Origin: Prochlorococcus sp. AG-347-E23
GTDB lineage: Bacteria > Cyanobacteriota > Cyanobacteriia > PCC-6307 > Cyanobiaceae
Direction: 5' to 3'
Assembly (NCBI GenBank): GCA_003281685.1
Contig: QCBH01000002.1
Span: forward strand, 62,001-126,000
Length of the DNA stretch: 64,000 nt
Program-made: the position numbers and the translations under genes
Shown: positions 28,757 through 39,100 of the stretch, piece after piece
Layout: every line of letters begins with the position of its first letter
How positions within the stretch are numbered: the stretch's first letter is position 1
The notes under the pieces: generated by a model
Database searches by the model: none
The model's input: the letters and a program-made list of their open reading frames with translations, nothing else
Told to the model about the DNA's origin: nothing

Positions 28757-29602
28757 ATGCGCAAACAAGTTGCATATTTAGGCCCCAAAGGAACATACGC
28801 AGAAAAAGCAGCTCATATATTATCAAAGCTTGCTAATTTTCAGACACCTATATTTGTACCATGTAATGGGTTACATTCGGTCATTAAATCATTAGCGTAC
28901 AACAATTGTGATGCTGCAGTAGTACCTATAGAAAATTCCGTAGAAGGAGGAGTTACAGCCACTCTAGATGCTCTTTGGAAATTTCCTGAAATTTTTATTA
29001 ATAAAGCAATTGTTATACCTATAAAACATGCATTAATTAGTGATGGAGAACTTTCAAACATTTCAGAAGTACTATCTCATCCTCAAGCATTAGCTCAATG
29101 TTCAGAATGGTTATCTGAAAATCTTCCAAATGCAATTCCTCTCCCAACAAATTCAACATCAGAAGCTGTCAATATGGTTAAGGGGAGTAAATTTAGAGCT
29201 GCTATTGGTTCAAAATCGTTAATTCAAATAGAAGGACTTAAAGAATTAGCTTTTCCTATTAATGATGTTTCAGGAAATTGCACTAGATTTGTCTTATTGA
29301 GCAAGGAATCAAATTTTAAGTCAGCGAATATTGCTAGTTTTGCTTTCTCATTAATCTCAAACAAACCTGGAGCATTACTTAAAGCTTTGAATTATATCGC
29401 AGATTCTGGATTTAATATGAGTAAAATTGAATCCAGACCTTCTAAAAGAGAGTTAGGCGAATATATAATTTACATCGATCTAGAAATTAATCGCCAACAT
29501 AACATTGAACATCTTCTTGAACTAAAAGATCAACTAATCACTCTCTGTAGTAAGTTTGTAGATTTTGGAAATTACTTTTCTGAAAACATTGAATTAGATT
29601 AA
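28757..29602 (+). CDS. pheA: prephenate dehydratase
   Basis: A 281-residue monofunctional prephenate dehydratase for phenylalanine synthesis. The N-terminal catalytic part begins VAYLGPKGTYAEKAA and has VPIENSVEGGVTATLD; the catalytic NCTRF motif is near residues 175-179. A C-terminal ACT domain follows (about 190-275) with the phenylalanine-binding ESRPSK motif, indicating feedback inhibition. The convergent methyltransferase ends 1 base after its stop. Confidence 0.95.
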   Translation: MRKQVAYLGPKGTYAEKAAHILSKLANFQTPIFVPCNGLHSVIKSLAYNNCDAAVVPIENSVEGGVTATLDALWKFPEIFINKAIVIPIKHALISDGELSNISEVLSHPQALAQCSEWLSENLPNAIPLPTNSTSEAVNMVKGSKFRAAIGSKSLIQIEGLKELAFPINDVSGNCTRFVLLSKESNFKSANIASFAFSLISNKPGALLKALNYIADSGFNMSKIESRPSKRELGEYIIYIDLEINRQHNIEHLLELKDQLITLCSKFVDFGNYFSENIELD

Positions 29603-29603
29603 T

Positions 29604-30539
29604 TTATCCTCTACATTTATAAACTCCAAACTCCATTAAACCATTGCTGAACGCCCAATTCATAAGGATGATAGTTGGTATTTCTCTAATAGACTTTATA
29701 ATCGCTGAAGGACCAAGAGATAAAATCGTTGTAGGTCTTCTAATTCCTTCAATAATAGAGTCATACCATGAAGGGATAGTATAAGTATTCCAATTATCAG
29801 TAATAACTCTCCCTGCACTATTTTTATTTGTACTGAGAATATTACCGAATTCGTTAATGCTAATAAAATTAGGATGTACCCACTGTTCAAGTAATTGCTT
29901 AAGAACCAATTTCTCAAAAAAAGAGGGAGGGTAAGCTCTGAAATCTCTTGAATTCCAATCAGCTAATGCCAAATACCCGCCAGGTCTCAAAGTTCTGAGC
30001 ATCTCATCTGCGAATTTAGCTTTATCATTCATGTGTGCACCAGCTTCAACACTCCAGATCGCATCAAATAATCCATCTTCAAATTTCAAATCCAAAGCAT
30101 CCATAACTTGGAAATTGCAATTGAGTTCTGAAGGAGTAAGTTCTCTTGCTCTTTTTACTTGAGCAGGACTAATTGTAATTCCCGTAACATTAAACCCATA
30201 ATATTCTGCAAGAATCCTCGCGCTTCCACCTATTCCACAACCTACATCGAGTATTCTGGATCCCTTTGGCAATTTATCTAAACCACTCCACTTGACTAAT
30301 TCATGAACAAATTTAACTTTAGCCTTTCTAAAATCAATATTCTTTTTCCCTGAGGGATAAAAGCCCAAATGTATATGTTCCCCCCACAATCTCTCAAGTA
30401 ATTTATCTTTGGTCCAAGCATCATATGCAGAAGCTACCGTGCTGGAAGAAATATATTTTCTTGCATTAATTCTCCAAATTATTGATAAAGCTAATGTTAT
30501 TAAAACTAGTAAAAAAAAAGGTAATAAAAATTCAAACAT
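29604..30539 (-). CDS. SAM methyltransferase, probably MPBQ/MSBQ methyltransferase (Sll0418-type)
   Basis: A 311-residue class I SAM methyltransferase with an N-terminal membrane segment (about residues 1-22). Motif I is ILDVGCGIGGSARILAEYYG (about 94-113), followed by FDAIWSVEAGAHM and LRPGGYLALADWN. The length, membrane anchor and the AYDAWTKDKLLERLWGEHIH opening fit the cyanobacterial 2-methyl-6-phytyl/solanyl-benzoquinone methyltransferase of tocopherol and plastoquinone synthesis; gamma-tocopherol methyltransferase is a close alternative. It starts directly after the stop of the Lon-N protein with no gap, suggesting coupling. Confidence 0.68.
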   Translation of the reverse strand: MFEFLLPFFLLVLITLALSIIWRINARKYISSSTVASAYDAWTKDKLLERLWGEHIHLGFYPSGKKNIDFRKAKVKFVHELVKWSGLDKLPKGSRILDVGCGIGGSARILAEYYGFNVTGITISPAQVKRARELTPSELNCNFQVMDALDLKFEDGLFDAIWSVEAGAHMNDKAKFADEMLRTLRPGGYLALADWNSRDFRAYPPSFFEKLVLKQLLEQWVHPNFISINEFGNILSTNKNSAGRVITDNWNTYTIPSWYDSIIEGIRRPTTILSLGPSAIIKSIREIPTIILMNWAFSNGLMEFGVYKCRG

Positions 30540-31196
30540 TTAATTTTCTTTTATATCAGGAAAACTTTCTTTCAATGCAGTTCTTGCTGCAAGTTGTTTT
30601 CTTGTATGATCAAGCATTTCATATTCTCTTTGCAAACGTGTAAAAGTATTTCTTTCCTCAAGAAGTCTTTGCTGTTCCTCCGCGACAGGACCACCCAAAT
30701 GAGCTCCTATCCAAAATGATAAATCAGTTGGATTATCAGGTAATTTATCTGGCAAATTTTTATTAGTATTAGTCAATTTACTTGTTAATTTAATAACATC
30801 ACAAAGTGCTTCTTTTACTAAATCTTTTAGAGAATCTAATTTCTGAAAGTCATCAATATTATCATCAGTAATCCAACTAACCATAGCCGAACAAAATGGA
30901 GTCGAACGGGTAATTTCTAAGACTTGAAATCTTTGTTGTCCGAGAGTAATAATATTACTTCTCCCATCCTCAGCAGTTTGATGTTTTATGATTTGAGCGC
31001 AACATCCTACATTAGCCATACTTTTTGTAGTTGGATCCCACTTTATAACTCCAAACATAGAGTCGCACTCAAGTGCTGACTGAAGCATGATTCTATATCT
31101 CGATTCAAAAATATGTAAAGGTAATACTTCTTGAGGAAAAAGGACTACCTCTGGCAAAGGAAATAAAGGTAATTCCCGTACAGAGAGTTCTCCCAT
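30540..31196 (-). CDS. Lon N-terminal substrate-binding domain protein
   Basis: A 218-residue stand-alone protein of the Lon-protease N-terminal (LON_substr_bdg) family. The opening ELPLFPLPEVVLFPQEVLPLHIFE is characteristic. There is no ATPase or protease domain. The C-terminal part is helical. Such proteins are common in cyanobacteria and are of unknown function. It lies downstream of the str operon on the same strand (57 bases after rpsJ) and abuts the methyltransferase gene. Confidence 0.85.
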   Translation of the reverse strand: MGELSVRELPLFPLPEVVLFPQEVLPLHIFESRYRIMLQSALECDSMFGVIKWDPTTKSMANVGCCAQIIKHQTAEDGRSNIITLGQQRFQVLEITRSTPFCSAMVSWITDDNIDDFQKLDSLKDLVKEALCDVIKLTSKLTNTNKNLPDKLPDNPTDLSFWIGAHLGGPVAEEQQRLLEERNTFTRLQREYEMLDHTRKQLAARTALKESFPDIKEN

Positions 31197-31253
31197 TTAA
31201 ACCTCATTACATTATTTTTTATACTAATCAATTTAAGGCAGTTTCGGGATTTA

Positions 31254-31574
31254 TTAAAGTTTAACTTCTATATCTACACCACTAGGGAGATCTAGTTTCA
31301 TTAAAGCATCAATAGTTTTTGCAGAAGGACTATAGATATCTATTATTCTTCTATGTGTTCTAGTTTCAAAATGCTCTCTAGAATCTTTATCAACATGTGG
31401 TGATCTTAGAACACAATAAATCTTCCTTTTTGTAGGCAGAGGTATTGGACCTATTGCTGAGGCAGAAGTAGTATCAGCAGTTTGGATAATTTTGTCGCAA
31501 GATAAATCAAGCATTCTTCTATCAAATGCTTTGAGTCTTATTCTTATTTTTTGTTGTGCAATTGATGCAGTCAT
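31254..31574 (-). CDS. rpsJ: 30S ribosomal protein S10
   Basis: S10, 106 residues, part of the 30S head and of NusB-containing antitermination complexes. [23 protein letters not shown] and the C-terminal [15 protein letters not shown] are conserved. In cyanobacteria rpsJ sits at the end of the str operon after tuf, as here, and not at the head of an S10 operon. Confidence 0.97.
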   Translation of the reverse strand: MTASIAQQKIRIRLKAFDRRMLDLSCDKIIQTADTTSASAIGPIPLPTKRKIYCVLRSPHVDKDSREHFETRTHRRIIDIYSPSAKTIDALMKLDLPSGVDIEVKL

Positions 31575-31595
31575 AGTTTCAAATAAATTCTAGTA

Positions 31596-31622
31596 AAGGG
31601 TCATTAATTAAAAATGACCCTT
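31596..31622 (-). terminator. hairpin between tuf and rpsJ
   Basis: AAGGGTCATT (31596-31605) and AATGACCCTT (31613-31622) form a perfect 10-bp stem with a 7-base loop. It lies between tuf and rpsJ, both on the minus strand. The downstream side lacks a strong U run (UUUACUAG), so it may be a partial terminator, a processing site or a 3' stabiliser for tuf mRNA. Confidence 0.55.
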
Positions 31623-31680
31623 ATCCATAAACCTATATTAGATGATTGAGGTTATATTTTTAAAATTCAAATTTATTTAT

Positions 31681-32880
31681 TTATTTGAGAATTTTAGAAA
31701 CAACTCCAGCTCCGATAGTACGTCCACCTTCACGTATAGCGAATCTCATACCTTGTTCAATAGCTACTGGACAAATTAATTCTCCAGTCATCTTAATTCT
31801 GTCTCCTGGCATAACCATTTCAACATTAGAGCCATCATCTGAGGTAAATGCGGTTATTTGACCTGTCACATCAGTTGTTCTGATGTAGAACTGAGGTCTA
31901 TATCCTGCAAAGAAAGGAGTATGTCTTCCTCCTTCTTCTTTTTTAAGAACATAAACTTCTCCTTCAAACTGGGTATGAGGGGTGATAGAACCTTTCTTCA
32001 CAAGAACCATTCCTCTCTCAATATCTTCTTTCTGGACACCCCGTAAAAGTAAACCAACATTATCGCCAGCCATACCTTCGTCAAGAAGTTTTCGGAACAT
32101 TTCAACTCCAGTAACAGTTGTTACTCTTGTATCTCTTATTCCAACTATTTCTACTTCTTCTCCAACCTTAACTTTACCTCTCTCAATTCTTCCAGTAGCA
32201 ACAGTTCCTCTACCAGTAATCGAGAAAACATCTTCAACTGCCATCAAGAATGGTTTATCAACTTCTCTTTCTGGTTCGGGAATGCTAGCATCAACCGCTT
32301 TCATTAATTCTTCAATCTTTGATTCCCAAGTAGAATCACCTTCGAGAGCCTTTAAACCCGAAACTTGAACTATAGGAATGTCATCTCCAGGAAAGTCATA
32401 ACTATCTAGCAGTTCCCTAATTTCCATTTCGACAAGTTCAATAATTTCTTCATCATCGACCATATCGCACTTATTCAGAGCAACTACAAGAGCAGGAACT
32501 CCAACCTGTTTAGCTAAAAGAATATGCTCTTTTGTTTGAGCCATAGGACCATCTGTAGCTGCACAAACTAAAATAGCTCCATCCATCTGGGCGGCCCCTG
32601 TGATCATGTTCTTAACGTAATCAGCATGTCCTGGGCAATCGACATGAGCATAATGTCTGCCTTCAGTTTCATATTCAACATGAGCAGTATTAATGGTAAT
32701 ACCACGCTCTCTTTCTTCAGGAGCACCATCAATGTCTCCATAGTCTTGAGCTTGAGCTTGACCTTTTTTAGCTAATACATTTGTAATAGCAGCTGTTAGT
32801 GTTGTTTTTCCATGATCAACATGGCCAATAGTACCTATGTTGACATGTGGTTTGTTTCTTTCGAACTTCTCGCGAGCCAT
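31681..32880 (-). CDS. tuf: elongation factor Tu
   Basis: EF-Tu, 399 residues, brings aminoacyl-tRNA to the ribosome. GTPase motifs are GHVDHGKT (about 19-26), [20 protein letters not shown] (about 81-88) and NKCDM (about 136-140); domains 2 and 3 follow with the GMVLVKKGS and [12 protein letters not shown] motifs. It lies 44 bases after fusA, in the str operon. Confidence 0.98.
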   Translation of the reverse strand: MAREKFERNKPHVNIGTIGHVDHGKTTLTAAITNVLAKKGQAQAQDYGDIDGAPEERERGITINTAHVEYETEGRHYAHVDCPGHADYVKNMITGAAQMDGAILVCAATDGPMAQTKEHILLAKQVGVPALVVALNKCDMVDDEEIIELVEMEIRELLDSYDFPGDDIPIVQVSGLKALEGDSTWESKIEELMKAVDASIPEPEREVDKPFLMAVEDVFSITGRGTVATGRIERGKVKVGEEVEIVGIRDTRVTTVTGVEMFRKLLDEGMAGDNVGLLLRGVQKEDIERGMVLVKKGSITPHTQFEGEVYVLKKEEGGRHTPFFAGYRPQFYIRTTDVTGQITAFTSDDGSNVEMVMPGDRIKMTGELICPVAIEQGMRFAIREGGRTIGAGVVSKILK

Positions 32881-32924
32881 TGTGAATAAAGAATCGAGGG
32901 GTTAAGAGTGTTTTAGTTTAGAGA

Positions 32925-35000
32925 TCAGGAGTTGCCCTGATTCTTGGAAATGATAGCTTCAGCAACATTACGAGGAACTTCCTCATAATTTGCGAACTCC
33001 ATTGAAAATATACCCCGACCTTGAGTCATTGATCGGAGTTGAGTGGCATAACCGAACATTTCGGCTAAGGGCACTTTGGCCTGTACCTTAGACAATCCAT
33101 CATCAATAGATTGTCCTTCTACTTGACCTCTTCTGGAAGAGAGATCACCAATTACAGATCCAAGAAAGTCGTCAGGACTTTCGACCTCAACTTTCATCAT
33201 AGGCTCTAAAAGGACAGGATTGCATTTTTTAACCCCATCTTTAAAAGCCATGGAACCTGCAATTTTGAAGGCCATTTCTGATGAGTCTACATCGTGGAAT
33301 GAACCATCGACTAGTGTTACTTTTACATCAATGAGTGGATAACCGGCAAGAACGCCAGATTCACAGGTCTCTTTCATTCCATTAGATGCAGGACCGATAT
33401 ACTCTTTTGGTATAGCTCCACCAACAATTTTGTTAACAAATTCAAAACCTTTACCAACTTCAGCAGGTTCCATTTCAATAATTACATGACCATATTGACC
33501 TTTACCTCCTGTCTGTCTTGCATATTTACCTTCACCTTTAGAACTAGACCTAATAGTTTCTCTATATGAAACCTGCGGAGCTCCTATATTTGCTTCAACT
33601 TTAAATTCCCTTAACATTCTGTCTACAAGTATTTCTAAGTGCAACTCACCCATACCTGCAATAACAGTTTGATTTGTCTCAGGATCTGTACTAACTCTAA
33701 AGGTTGGATCCTCTTCAGACAAAGCAGTTAAAGCTTTTGATAATTTTTCCATATCGCCTTTAGTTTTTGGCTCAACAGCTACCGAGATAACTGGTTCAGG
33801 GATAAACAATGTCTCCAAAACTATGGGATCTTCTGAGTTACACAAAGTGTCTCCAGTTGTTGTGTTCTTAAGACCTAATACAGCTCCTAAATCCCCAGCC
33901 CTCAATTCATCAACCTCCTCTCTTTCATCAGCCTTAAGAATCACTAATCTAGAAATTCTCTCTTTAGCATCCTTAGTAGAATTCATTACATAACTTCCCT
34001 TTGAAAGAACACCTGAATACATTCTTACAAAAGTTAATTTTCCATAGGGATCTGACATAACTTTGAATGCTAATGCACTAAAAGGAGCATTATCATCAGA
34101 AGGTCTAACATCTTCTTTGCCACTTGGCAAAACACCTTGTATTGGCTTCACATCAACTGGAGCTGGCAAGTAATCAACTACAGCGTCTAATACAAGTTGG
34201 ACACCTTTATTCTTAAAAGCTGAACCGCATAATACTGGAACCAGTCCATGATTTAAAACTCCTTCCCTTATACCTTTTTTAAGTTGTTCTTCAGATAATT
34301 CTCCTGTTTCGAGAAATATTTCTATTAATTCTTCATCGTTTTCTGCAACACTTTCCATTAATTTAAATCTCCACTCAGCAGCTTCCTCCTCCATTTCAGA
34401 TGGAATTGATGCTTCTTCAATATCAGTACCTAAATCGTTTTTGTAAAGATATGCTTTGTTAGCTACTAAATCAATAATGCCTGTGAGATCACCTTCAGCA
34501 CCAATAGGTAACTGGATTGGAAGTGCATTTGCCTTGAGTCGATCTTTAATTTGCTTGTTAACCTTTAAAAAATCCGCACCAGTTCTGTCCATTTTGTTAA
34601 CAAAAACCATTCTTGGAACTGAGTATCTATCTGCTTGACGCCAAACTGTTTCGGATTGAGGCTGAACTCCACCAACTGCGCAAAATACAGCAATAACTCC
34701 ATCCAACACACGCATTGATCTTTCAACTTCAATAGTAAAGTCAACGTGTCCAGGAGTATCAATAATATTAATCCTATGATCTTGCCAACTAGTAGATATT
34801 GCAGCAGCGGTAATAGTTATTCCTCTTTCTCTTTCTTGAGCCATCCAATCTGTTACGGCAGCACCATCATGAACCTCACCTATCTTATGAACTACACCTG
34901 AATAAAACAAAATTCTTTCAGTTGTAGTTGTCTTACCTGCATCAATATGAGCGGCTATACCTATATTCCTTACTCGTTCTAGGGGAAAGTCGCGTGCCAA
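32925..35000 (-). CDS. fusA: elongation factor G
   Basis: EF-G, 691 residues, drives ribosomal translocation. The G domain starts [20 protein letters not shown], with DTPGHVDFT and NKMDRTGAD; domains II-V follow in the usual order with [12 protein letters not shown] in domain IV. It lies between rpsG and tuf in the str operon. Confidence 0.98.
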   Translation of the reverse strand: MARDFPLERVRNIGIAAHIDAGKTTTTERILFYSGVVHKIGEVHDGAAVTDWMAQERERGITITAAAISTSWQDHRINIIDTPGHVDFTIEVERSMRVLDGVIAVFCAVGGVQPQSETVWRQADRYSVPRMVFVNKMDRTGADFLKVNKQIKDRLKANALPIQLPIGAEGDLTGIIDLVANKAYLYKNDLGTDIEEASIPSEMEEEAAEWRFKLMESVAENDEELIEIFLETGELSEEQLKKGIREGVLNHGLVPVLCGSAFKNKGVQLVLDAVVDYLPAPVDVKPIQGVLPSGKEDVRPSDDNAPFSALAFKVMSDPYGKLTFVRMYSGVLSKGSYVMNSTKDAKERISRLVILKADEREEVDELRAGDLGAVLGLKNTTTGDTLCNSEDPIVLETLFIPEPVISVAVEPKTKGDMEKLSKALTALSEEDPTFRVSTDPETNQTVIAGMGELHLEILVDRMLREFKVEANIGAPQVSYRETIRSSSKGEGKYARQTGGKGQYGHVIIEMEPAEVGKGFEFVNKIVGGAIPKEYIGPASNGMKETCESGVLAGYPLIDVKVTLVDGSFHDVDSSEMAFKIAGSMAFKDGVKKCNPVLLEPMMKVEVESPDDFLGSVIGDLSSRRGQVEGQSIDDGLSKVQAKVPLAEMFGYATQLRSMTQGRGIFSMEFANYEEVPRNVAEAIISKNQGNS

Positions 35001-35096
35001 TTTTAAAGCTCCAAATAAAATAATTTTTGATAAGTGTAGTTCACCCCAAAAGCAAACTTTAATAATAATAAACTACTTAAGTACCTTTTGATGAAA

Positions 35097-35567
35097 TTAA
35101 TATCTGTAATGTGCAAAAGCTTTATTAGCTTCTGCCATTTTATGTGTATCTTCTCTTTTTTTAACGGCACTTCCAGTTTCATTTGCTGCATCCATCAACT
35201 CGCCGGCAAGTTTTTGTGACATGCTTTTGCCATTTCTTGCACGTGAGAATGTAACAAGCCATCTTAATGCCATAGCCGTACCCCTCTCTTGACGAACTTC
35301 CATAGGTACTTGATATGTTGCACCACCAACTCTTCTAGCTCTTACCTCGACAAGAGGAGTAGCATTTTTTACAGCTGTTTCAAATAATTCCACTGCATTC
35401 CCACCTGTTCTCTCGCTTATTAAAGAAAATGCATCAGACAATATTCTTTGAGCTGTAGATTTTTTACCATGTTTCATCAATCGAGAAATCATCATTGAAG
35501 CAAGACGACTATTAAATTGAGGATCTGGAAGAACTGGTCTTTTTACTGCTGCATTACGACGTGACAT
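35097..35567 (-). CDS. rpsG: 30S ribosomal protein S7
   Basis: S7, 156 residues, the primary binder of the 16S 3' major domain. [27 protein letters not shown] and the [11 protein letters not shown] beta-hairpin region are conserved. It follows rpsL by 26 bases and precedes fusA by 96 bases; S7 is often the regulator of this operon, but no clear leader site was found. Confidence 0.97.
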   Translation of the reverse strand: MSRRNAAVKRPVLPDPQFNSRLASMMISRLMKHGKKSTAQRILSDAFSLISERTGGNAVELFETAVKNATPLVEVRARRVGGATYQVPMEVRQERGTAMALRWLVTFSRARNGKSMSQKLAGELMDAANETGSAVKKREDTHKMAEANKAFAHYRY

Positions 35568-35593
35568 TTTTTTAAAAAAGTAATGTTTACAAA

Positions 35594-35968
35594 TTAATCT
35601 TTTGGAGCTTTTGCTCCATACTTAGATCTGGATTGACGTCTATCTTTGACTCCAGCCGTATCTAAAGTTCCCCTTATTATATGATATCTAACTCCTGGTA
35701 AATCCTTGACTCTTCCTCCCCTAAGAAGTACTACAGAATGTTCTTGCAAATTATGTCCAATCCCAGGAATATAAGCCGTTACTTCGAAACCAGAAGTTAA
35801 TCTAACCCTAGCAACTTTTCTCAAAGCTGAATTAGGCTTTTTTGGTGTTGATGTATAGACTCTTGTGCATACTCCTCTTCTCTCAGGGCAAGCTTTTAAT
35901 GCAGGAGATTTTGTTTTCTTTGTCAGACGTTTTCTTTCTGAACCTATTAATTGTGAGATGGTGGGCAT
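35594..35968 (-). CDS. rpsL: 30S ribosomal protein S12
   Basis: S12, 124 residues, at the decoding centre. [12 protein letters not shown], the [17 protein letters not shown] loop (site of streptomycin-resistance mutations; the usual lysines are present) and [11 protein letters not shown] are intact. First gene of the str operon. On the minus strand a TATGAT -10-like box lies about 40 bases upstream (near 36003-36008). It is divergent from glsF across 196 bases. Confidence 0.97.
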   Translation of the reverse strand: MPTISQLIGSERKRLTKKTKSPALKACPERRGVCTRVYTSTPKKPNSALRKVARVRLTSGFEVTAYIPGIGHNLQEHSVVLLRGGRVKDLPGVRYHIIRGTLDTAGVKDRRQSRSKYGAKAPKD

Positions 35969-36164
35969 CTATTTATATTTAGATAAAAATAAACTTCCAC
36001 CTATCATAACCTTTTGCGAGCACCAACTAAAAGTTTTTAATTATATTTTTTTTAATATTTATCAATTTAATGTTCTTTGGTAAATATTCATTATCTTTAT
36101 ATTTATTTTCGTATTTATTTTTATAATAGAAATACATAAATAACTAAATAGAATTAAATAATCT

Positions 36165-39100
36165 ATGGGAGAGAGCTTCAAAAGAATCGTTGAACCATAT
36201 CAAGATAGTTATTCCCCAAATGGAATAATTGGGGAGAAAGATGCCTGTGGAGTTGGTTTCATAGCAAATGTCAAAGGGATTGAAAGCAACTGGATCCTGA
36301 AACAATCACTAAGGGGTCTTAGCTGCATGGAGCACAGAGGAGGTTGTGGAGGAGATAGTGACTCAGGAGATGGAGCAGGTATTTTATGTTCGATTCCGTG
36401 GGAATACCTTGAAGAGGAAATGAATCTAAAAAATACAAAAGAGTTAAATAGAGGTTTAGGCATGGTTTTTATGCCTAATAAAAAAGAGAAAATTGGAGAA
36501 TGTAAATCAATATGCGATCAGGAAGCAGAAAAACTAAAAGTTAACAAAACATTTTGGAGAACAGTACCTGTTAATAATGAAATCTTAGGTCCTTTAGCTA
36601 AATCAAATGCTCCCTTCATATGTCAGTGGATTTTATGTTTAGAAAAAAAAGATCAACAGGATATTGAGAGGCTTTTATTCCAATTAAGAAAAAGAATTGA
36701 AAAAAAAATCAGAGAAACTTTTAAAAACCATGTTGGAGATTGTGAATTTTATTTTGCATCATTAAGCACTCAAACAGTTGTATATAAAGGAATGGTGCGT
36801 TCTGAAATATTATCTGAGTTTTATCAAGATCTCAAGGAAGAGAGTTTTAAGGTCTCATTTTCTGTTTATCATCGTAGATTTAGTACAAATACACTTCCTA
36901 AATGGCCATTAGCTCAGCCCATGAGATTTTTGGGTCATAATGGCGAAATAAATACACTTTTGGGTAATATCAACTGGGCTAAAGCTTCAGAAACACATAT
37001 AGATGATTTTTGGGGGGACTTATCTAATGAAATCAAACCAATTGTAGATGTTAACAAAAGTGATTCATCAAATCTTGATGCAACCCTTGAAATTAATATT
37101 CGCTCAGGCCAACCAATAACTGACTCATTATTAAAACTTGTCCCTGAAGCATTTAGAGATCAACCAGAACTTGCACAAAGGGAAGATATTAAATCATTTT
37201 ATGAATATTCTGCGAGCCTACAAGAAGCTTGGGATGGTCCCGCTCTCCTTGTATTTGCAGATGGAAATTTTGTAGGTGCAACACTTGATAGAAATGGTCT
37301 AAGACCAGCAAGATATTCAATCACAAATGATGGTTTTGTAATAATGGGTTCCGAAACAGGAGTAGTAGATCTTGATGAGGGAACAGTAATTGAAAAAGGT
37401 CGATTAGGGCCAGGACAGATGTTGGCAGTTGATTTTCATAGTAATAGAATCCTAAGAAATTGGGAGGTAAAATCTGAAGCGGCTAAAAGATATGATTATA
37501 AAAAACTGCTCAGTAATAGAACTATAAAAATTGATAATAGTGAATGGGTTAAACACTGTAAATTAAAAGACCTTGAGCTTTTGCAACAACAAACTGCATA
37601 CGGTTTTTCAGCGGAAGATAATGATCTTATCCTAGACTCAATGGCTTTACTAGCTAAAGAGCCTACTTATTGCATGGGTGATGATATCCCATTAGCAGTG
37701 CTTTCATCTAAGCCACACATTTTATATGACTATTTCAAGCAAAGATTTGCACAAGTTACAAATCCCCCTATTGATCCTTTAAGAGAAAAACTGGTAATGA
37801 GTCTAGAGATGCATCTTGGAGAAAGATGTACACCATTTGAGATTAAAGATCCTAAACCTTTCGTTCATTTACAAAGTCCAATTCTCAATGAGGAAGAACT
37901 CATTTCCATAAAAAAATCAAAAATTAAATCTCAAACAATTTCAAGTTTGTTTGATATTGAGGAAGGTGTTCAAGGCTTAGAGAACCAATTAAAAGAAATT
38001 TGTAAACAGAGTGAGCTCTCTATAAAAGAAGGTTGCTCTATAATTATTATTTCTGATAAGGGTATTAATCCTACAAAGACTTTAATTCCTCCTTTACTTG
38101 CTGTTGGAGCAATTCATCACTATCTTCTAAAAAAAGAAATCAGGCTAAAAGCTTCTCTAATTATTGAAACAGGTCAATGTTGGAGCACACATCACATTGC
38201 TTGCTTGATTGGTTATGGTGCAAGTGCCGTTTGCCCTTGGTTGACCTTCGAAGCAGGTAGACACTGGTTAAAACATCCAAAAACACAAAAACTCATTGAT
38301 AGCAAAAAAATAAATCCATTATCAATAATTGATGTTCAAGAAAATATTAAAAAAGCTCTAGAAGACGGTCTAAGAAAAATTCTTTCGAAAATAGGCATCT
38401 CACTTTTATCTAGTTACCATGGTGCACAAATTTTTGAAGCTGTGGGCCTTGGATCCGACTTAATAAAAATTGCTTTTGATGGTACAACAAGCCGTATCGC
38501 AGGTATAACATTAAAAGAATTAACTAATGAAACACTTTCAATACATACGAAAGCCTATCCAGAGATCGATTTAAAGAAATTAGAATTTTTAGGATTTGTA
38601 CAATTTAGAAATAATGGAGAATATCATTCTAATAACCCAGAGATGTCCAAAGTTTTACATTCAGCGGTAAAACAAGGACCAGGATACGATCATTTTGAAA
38701 CTTACAAAAAACTTATTAGTAATAGACCGACAACATCCCTAAGAGATTTACTAACAATTAATTCACAAAGAAAAAGTATTCCATTAGAGGAAGTTGAAAG
38801 TGTTGAATCAATTTGCAAAAGGTTCTGTACTGGAGGAATGAGTTTAGGCGCTTTATCTAGAGAAGCACATGAAGTTTTAGCAGTTGCAATGAATAGAATT
38901 GGCGGAAAAAGTAATAGCGGAGAAGGGGGAGAAGATCCAGCTCGTTTTAATGTTTTAAATGATATCGATGAAAATACTCAATCAGCGACGTTGCCATTCA
39001 TTAAAGGTCTAGAGAATGGAGACACCGCATGCTCCGCTATTAAACAAATAGCATCAGGAAGGTTTGGAGTTACACCTGAATATCTGAGAAGTGGTAAACA

